Under the pieces are notes generated by a model. It saw only the letters and a list, made by a program, of their open reading frames with translations, ran no database searches and was not told the origin of the DNA. Position numbers and translations under genes: made by a program. A DNA stretch of 26,300 bases from positions 1 to 26,300 of the forward strand of contig JAYFRC010000075.1 of NCBI GenBank assembly GCA_034926415.1. Direction: 5' to 3'. This DNA comes from JAYFRC01 sp034926415 (GTDB lineage: Bacteria; Bacillota; Clostridia; Oscillospirales; Oscillospiraceae). This document shows positions 24,729 to 26,300 of the stretch, in pieces (position 1 is the stretch's first letter; each line of letters begins with the position of its first letter).

Positions 24729-25310
24729 TCAGCGCTTGTATATCACCTTGTCGATAAGGCCGTACTCCTTCGCTTCCTCGGCGGACATGAAGTTGTCTCG
24801 TTCGCAGTCTGCGGTGATGGTTTCAAGATCCTTGCCGGTATTCTCGGAAAGTATCTTGTTCATGCGCTTCTTGATTATCTCGAGGCGCTTGAGGTGAATC
24901 GCCATATCGGTTATCTGTCCCTGCGTTCCGGCAGAGGGCTGGTGTATCATTATCTCGGCGTTGGGAAGAGCTATTCTCTTTCCCTTCGCGCCCGAAGACA
25001 GCAGAAACGCGCCCATGCTGGCGGACATTCCAACGCATATTGTCGAAACGTCGCACTTGATGTACTGCATGGTATCGTAAATAGCCATGCCGTCGGTTAC
25101 GCTTCCGCCGGGGCTGTTGATGTAAAACTGAATATCCTTGTCGGGATCCTGCGCCTCAAGATAGAGGAGCTGTGCGACGATAAGGCTCGCCGTTGTTGCG
25201 GTTACCTCCTCGCCAAGAAATACGATTCTGTCGTTGAGCAGTCTTGAGAAAATATCATACGACCGCTCGCCGCGGTTCGTCTGCTCTATTACATATGGAA
25301 CAAGACTCAT
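24729..25310 (-). CDS. clpP: ATP-dependent Clp protease proteolytic subunit ClpP
   Basis: Serine protease that forms the tetradecameric chamber used by ClpX and other Clp ATPases. The protein has 193 residues. The catalytic triad is Ser98 (GMSASMGAFLL), His123 (MIHQPSAG) and Asp172 (CERDNFM), one residue offset from the Bacillus subtilis numbering. The oligomerisation and oxyanion segment YINSPGGSVTDG is intact. The N-terminal loop MSLVPYVIEQT matches processed ClpP proteins. AGGAGG lies 8 bases before the ATG. The stop is 17 bases before the clpX start, so the two are co-transcribed. Unlike clpX it shows no damage, so a partner ATPase (ClpX by read-through, or ClpC/ClpE elsewhere) should exist. 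Confidence 0.97.
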   Translation of the reverse strand: MSLVPYVIEQTNRGERSYDIFSRLLNDRIVFLGEEVTATTASLIVAQLLYLEAQDPDKDIQFYINSPGGSVTDGMAIYDTMQYIKCDVSTICVGMSASMGAFLLSSGAKGKRIALPNAEIMIHQPSAGTQGQITDMAIHLKRLEIIKKRMNKILSENTGKDLETITADCERDNFMSAEEAKEYGLIDKVIYKR

Positions 25311-25369
25311 TATAAAGACCTCCTGAATAAATTGCTATCGGTAAGTGTTTCCTGTAAGTATTGACACTA

Positions 25370-26300
25370 TTATTTAGTCTCAGCCTTCGCCGACGAAACT
25401 ATGACGTCCATGGCTTTCTTGCGCTTGAGTTGATCGGCGACGTCCTCGCTCTTGAGGTATTTCTTCACGTCGTCTATCTCCATGCCGTACTTTCCGGCCA
25501 TATCAGCCAGCTCTTTTTCGATCTCCTCGTCGGTAACCTCGGGGTTTTCGGCCTTTATTATGGCCTCGAGTGCAAGGTTGTTCTTTATCTGACGCAGAGC
25601 CGGCTCCTGGGCCGTTTCCTTGAGCGCGTCCTCGGTGGTTCCGACCATATTTAGATACTGGTCGAAGGCGATGCCCTGCGAGGTTATCTGCATCTTGTAA
25701 TCGTTGAGCATATTGTTGACCTGATTTTCGATCATCGGCTGGGGCACGTCGCACTCCATGTTGGCTACGACCTGATCCATCAGCGCGTTTTCAAAAGCCT
25801 TGTCGGAGTCGGCCTTGGCCTGCTCCTCCGCCTTCTTGCGGATGTCGGCCTTCAGGTCCTCGACAGTATCGAACTCTGACACGTCCTGTGCAAAATCGTC
25901 GTCAATTTCGGGAAGCTCCTTGAACTTTACCTCGTTGACCTTGACCTTGAATACGACGGGCTTGCCCTTGAGATCCTCTGCCTGATAATCCTCGGGGAAG
26001 GTCACGTCGATGTCCTTTTCTTCGCCGGCCTTCATGCCGACGACCTGCTCTTCAAAGCCGGGAATAAATGTGCCGGAGCCCAGCTCAAGCGTATAATTCT
26101 CGCCCTTGCCGCCCTCGAACGGCACGCCGTCCTTAAAGCCTTCAAAGTCGATGACCGCAGTGTCGCCGTTCTGCGCCTCGCGCTCGACGGAGACGAGACG
26201 TGCGTTGCGCTCGGCCAGCTCGTCAAGTCTGTGAGACACGACCTCGTCGTTTACTTCTGTCGAGGGCCTGACGGCGGAGAGTCCCTTGTATTCGCCGAGC
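25370..26300 (-). CDS. tig: Trigger factor (N-terminal part outside window)
   Basis: Ribosome-associated chaperone with peptidyl-prolyl isomerase activity. About 309 C-terminal residues are seen. The coding frame continues to the right edge, so the ribosome-binding N-terminal domain lies beyond 26300. The visible part begins in the linker (LGEYKGLSAVRPSTEVND), then the FKBP-type PPIase domain (GDTAVIDFEGFKDGVPFEGG and FIPGFEEQVVGMKAGEEKDI), followed by the helical C-terminal chaperone arms rich in Glu and Lys. A GTG at 26239 is inside the domain linker and is not a real start. The gene ends in TAA 59 bases before clpP; the tig-clpP-clpX order is widespread in bacteria. Confidence 0.95.
   Translation of the reverse strand, partial: LGEYKGLSAVRPSTEVNDEVVSHRLDELAERNARLVSVEREAQNGDTAVIDFEGFKDGVPFEGGKGENYTLELGSGTFIPGFEEQVVGMKAGEEKDIDVTFPEDYQAEDLKGKPVVFKVKVNEVKFKELPEIDDDFAQDVSEFDTVEDLKADIRKKAEEQAKADSDKAFENALMDQVVANMECDVPQPMIENQVNNMLNDYKMQITSQGIAFDQYLNMVGTTEDALKETAQEPALRQIKNNLALEAIIKAENPEVTDEEIEKELADMAGKYGMEIDDVKKYLKSEDVADQLKRKKAMDVIVSSAKAETK

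Noticed and set aside
1..26300. Mobile element, CRISPR array, defence or biosynthetic island
   Set aside because: All genes are core housekeeping or amino-acid genes in familiar order. No transposase, integrase, terminal repeats or spaced repeats were found.

Overview
The window reads as a chromosomal segment of a Clostridia-type Firmicutes bacterium with moderately high GC. A PolC-type replicative polymerase, the gene order pyrH-frr-uppS-cdsA-dxr-rseP-ispG-polC, the block tig-clpP-clpX-lon-engB, and a his operon using short HisG plus HisZ all point that way. The level below class is uncertain; an uncultured gut Oscillospirales-like lineage would fit but is a guess. Coding density is very high, no intergenic gap exceeds 300 bases, and I see no rRNA, tRNA, CRISPR array, insertion sequence or prophage gene.

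Layout from left to right. (1) 1-3147, plus strand: the end of a polyamine ABC transporter operon (potB partial, potC, potD), followed by a small hotdog-fold thioesterase resembling fluoroacetyl-CoA thioesterase. (2) 3154-3190: a bidirectional terminator between convergent units. (3) 3191-9644, minus strand: a complete, tightly overlapped histidine operon transcribed hisZ-G-D-B-H-A-F-I-E. It has its own promoter (9688-9716) embedded in four 8-bp repeat units. (4) 9765-19963, minus strand: a housekeeping operon, pyrH-frr-uppS-cdsA-dxr-rseP-ispG-polC. It covers UMP phosphorylation, ribosome recycling, the MEP isoprenoid and undecaprenyl pathway, phospholipid synthesis, intramembrane proteolysis and replication. 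(5) 20105-26300, minus strand: a protein quality-control block, tig (partial), clpP, clpX, lon and the ribosome-assembly GTPase engB, ending in a strong terminator.

The most striking observation is in clpX. The reading frame is full length (about 436 codons) and well conserved, but codon 83 is an amber TAG where the family normally has lysine. No frameshift accompanies it. The stop would separate the zinc-binding domain from the AAA+ motor. None of the 26 gene ends visible in the window uses TAG (12 TAA, 14 TGA), so amber suppression or reassignment deserves a test. A simple nonsense mutation or a base-call error remains the more economical reading. Other points of interest are the tandem-repeat operator candidate at the his promoter, a structured lon leader carrying a CtsR-like box, a thioesterase in a polyamine uptake operon, and the absence of rpsB-tsf in front of pyrH.
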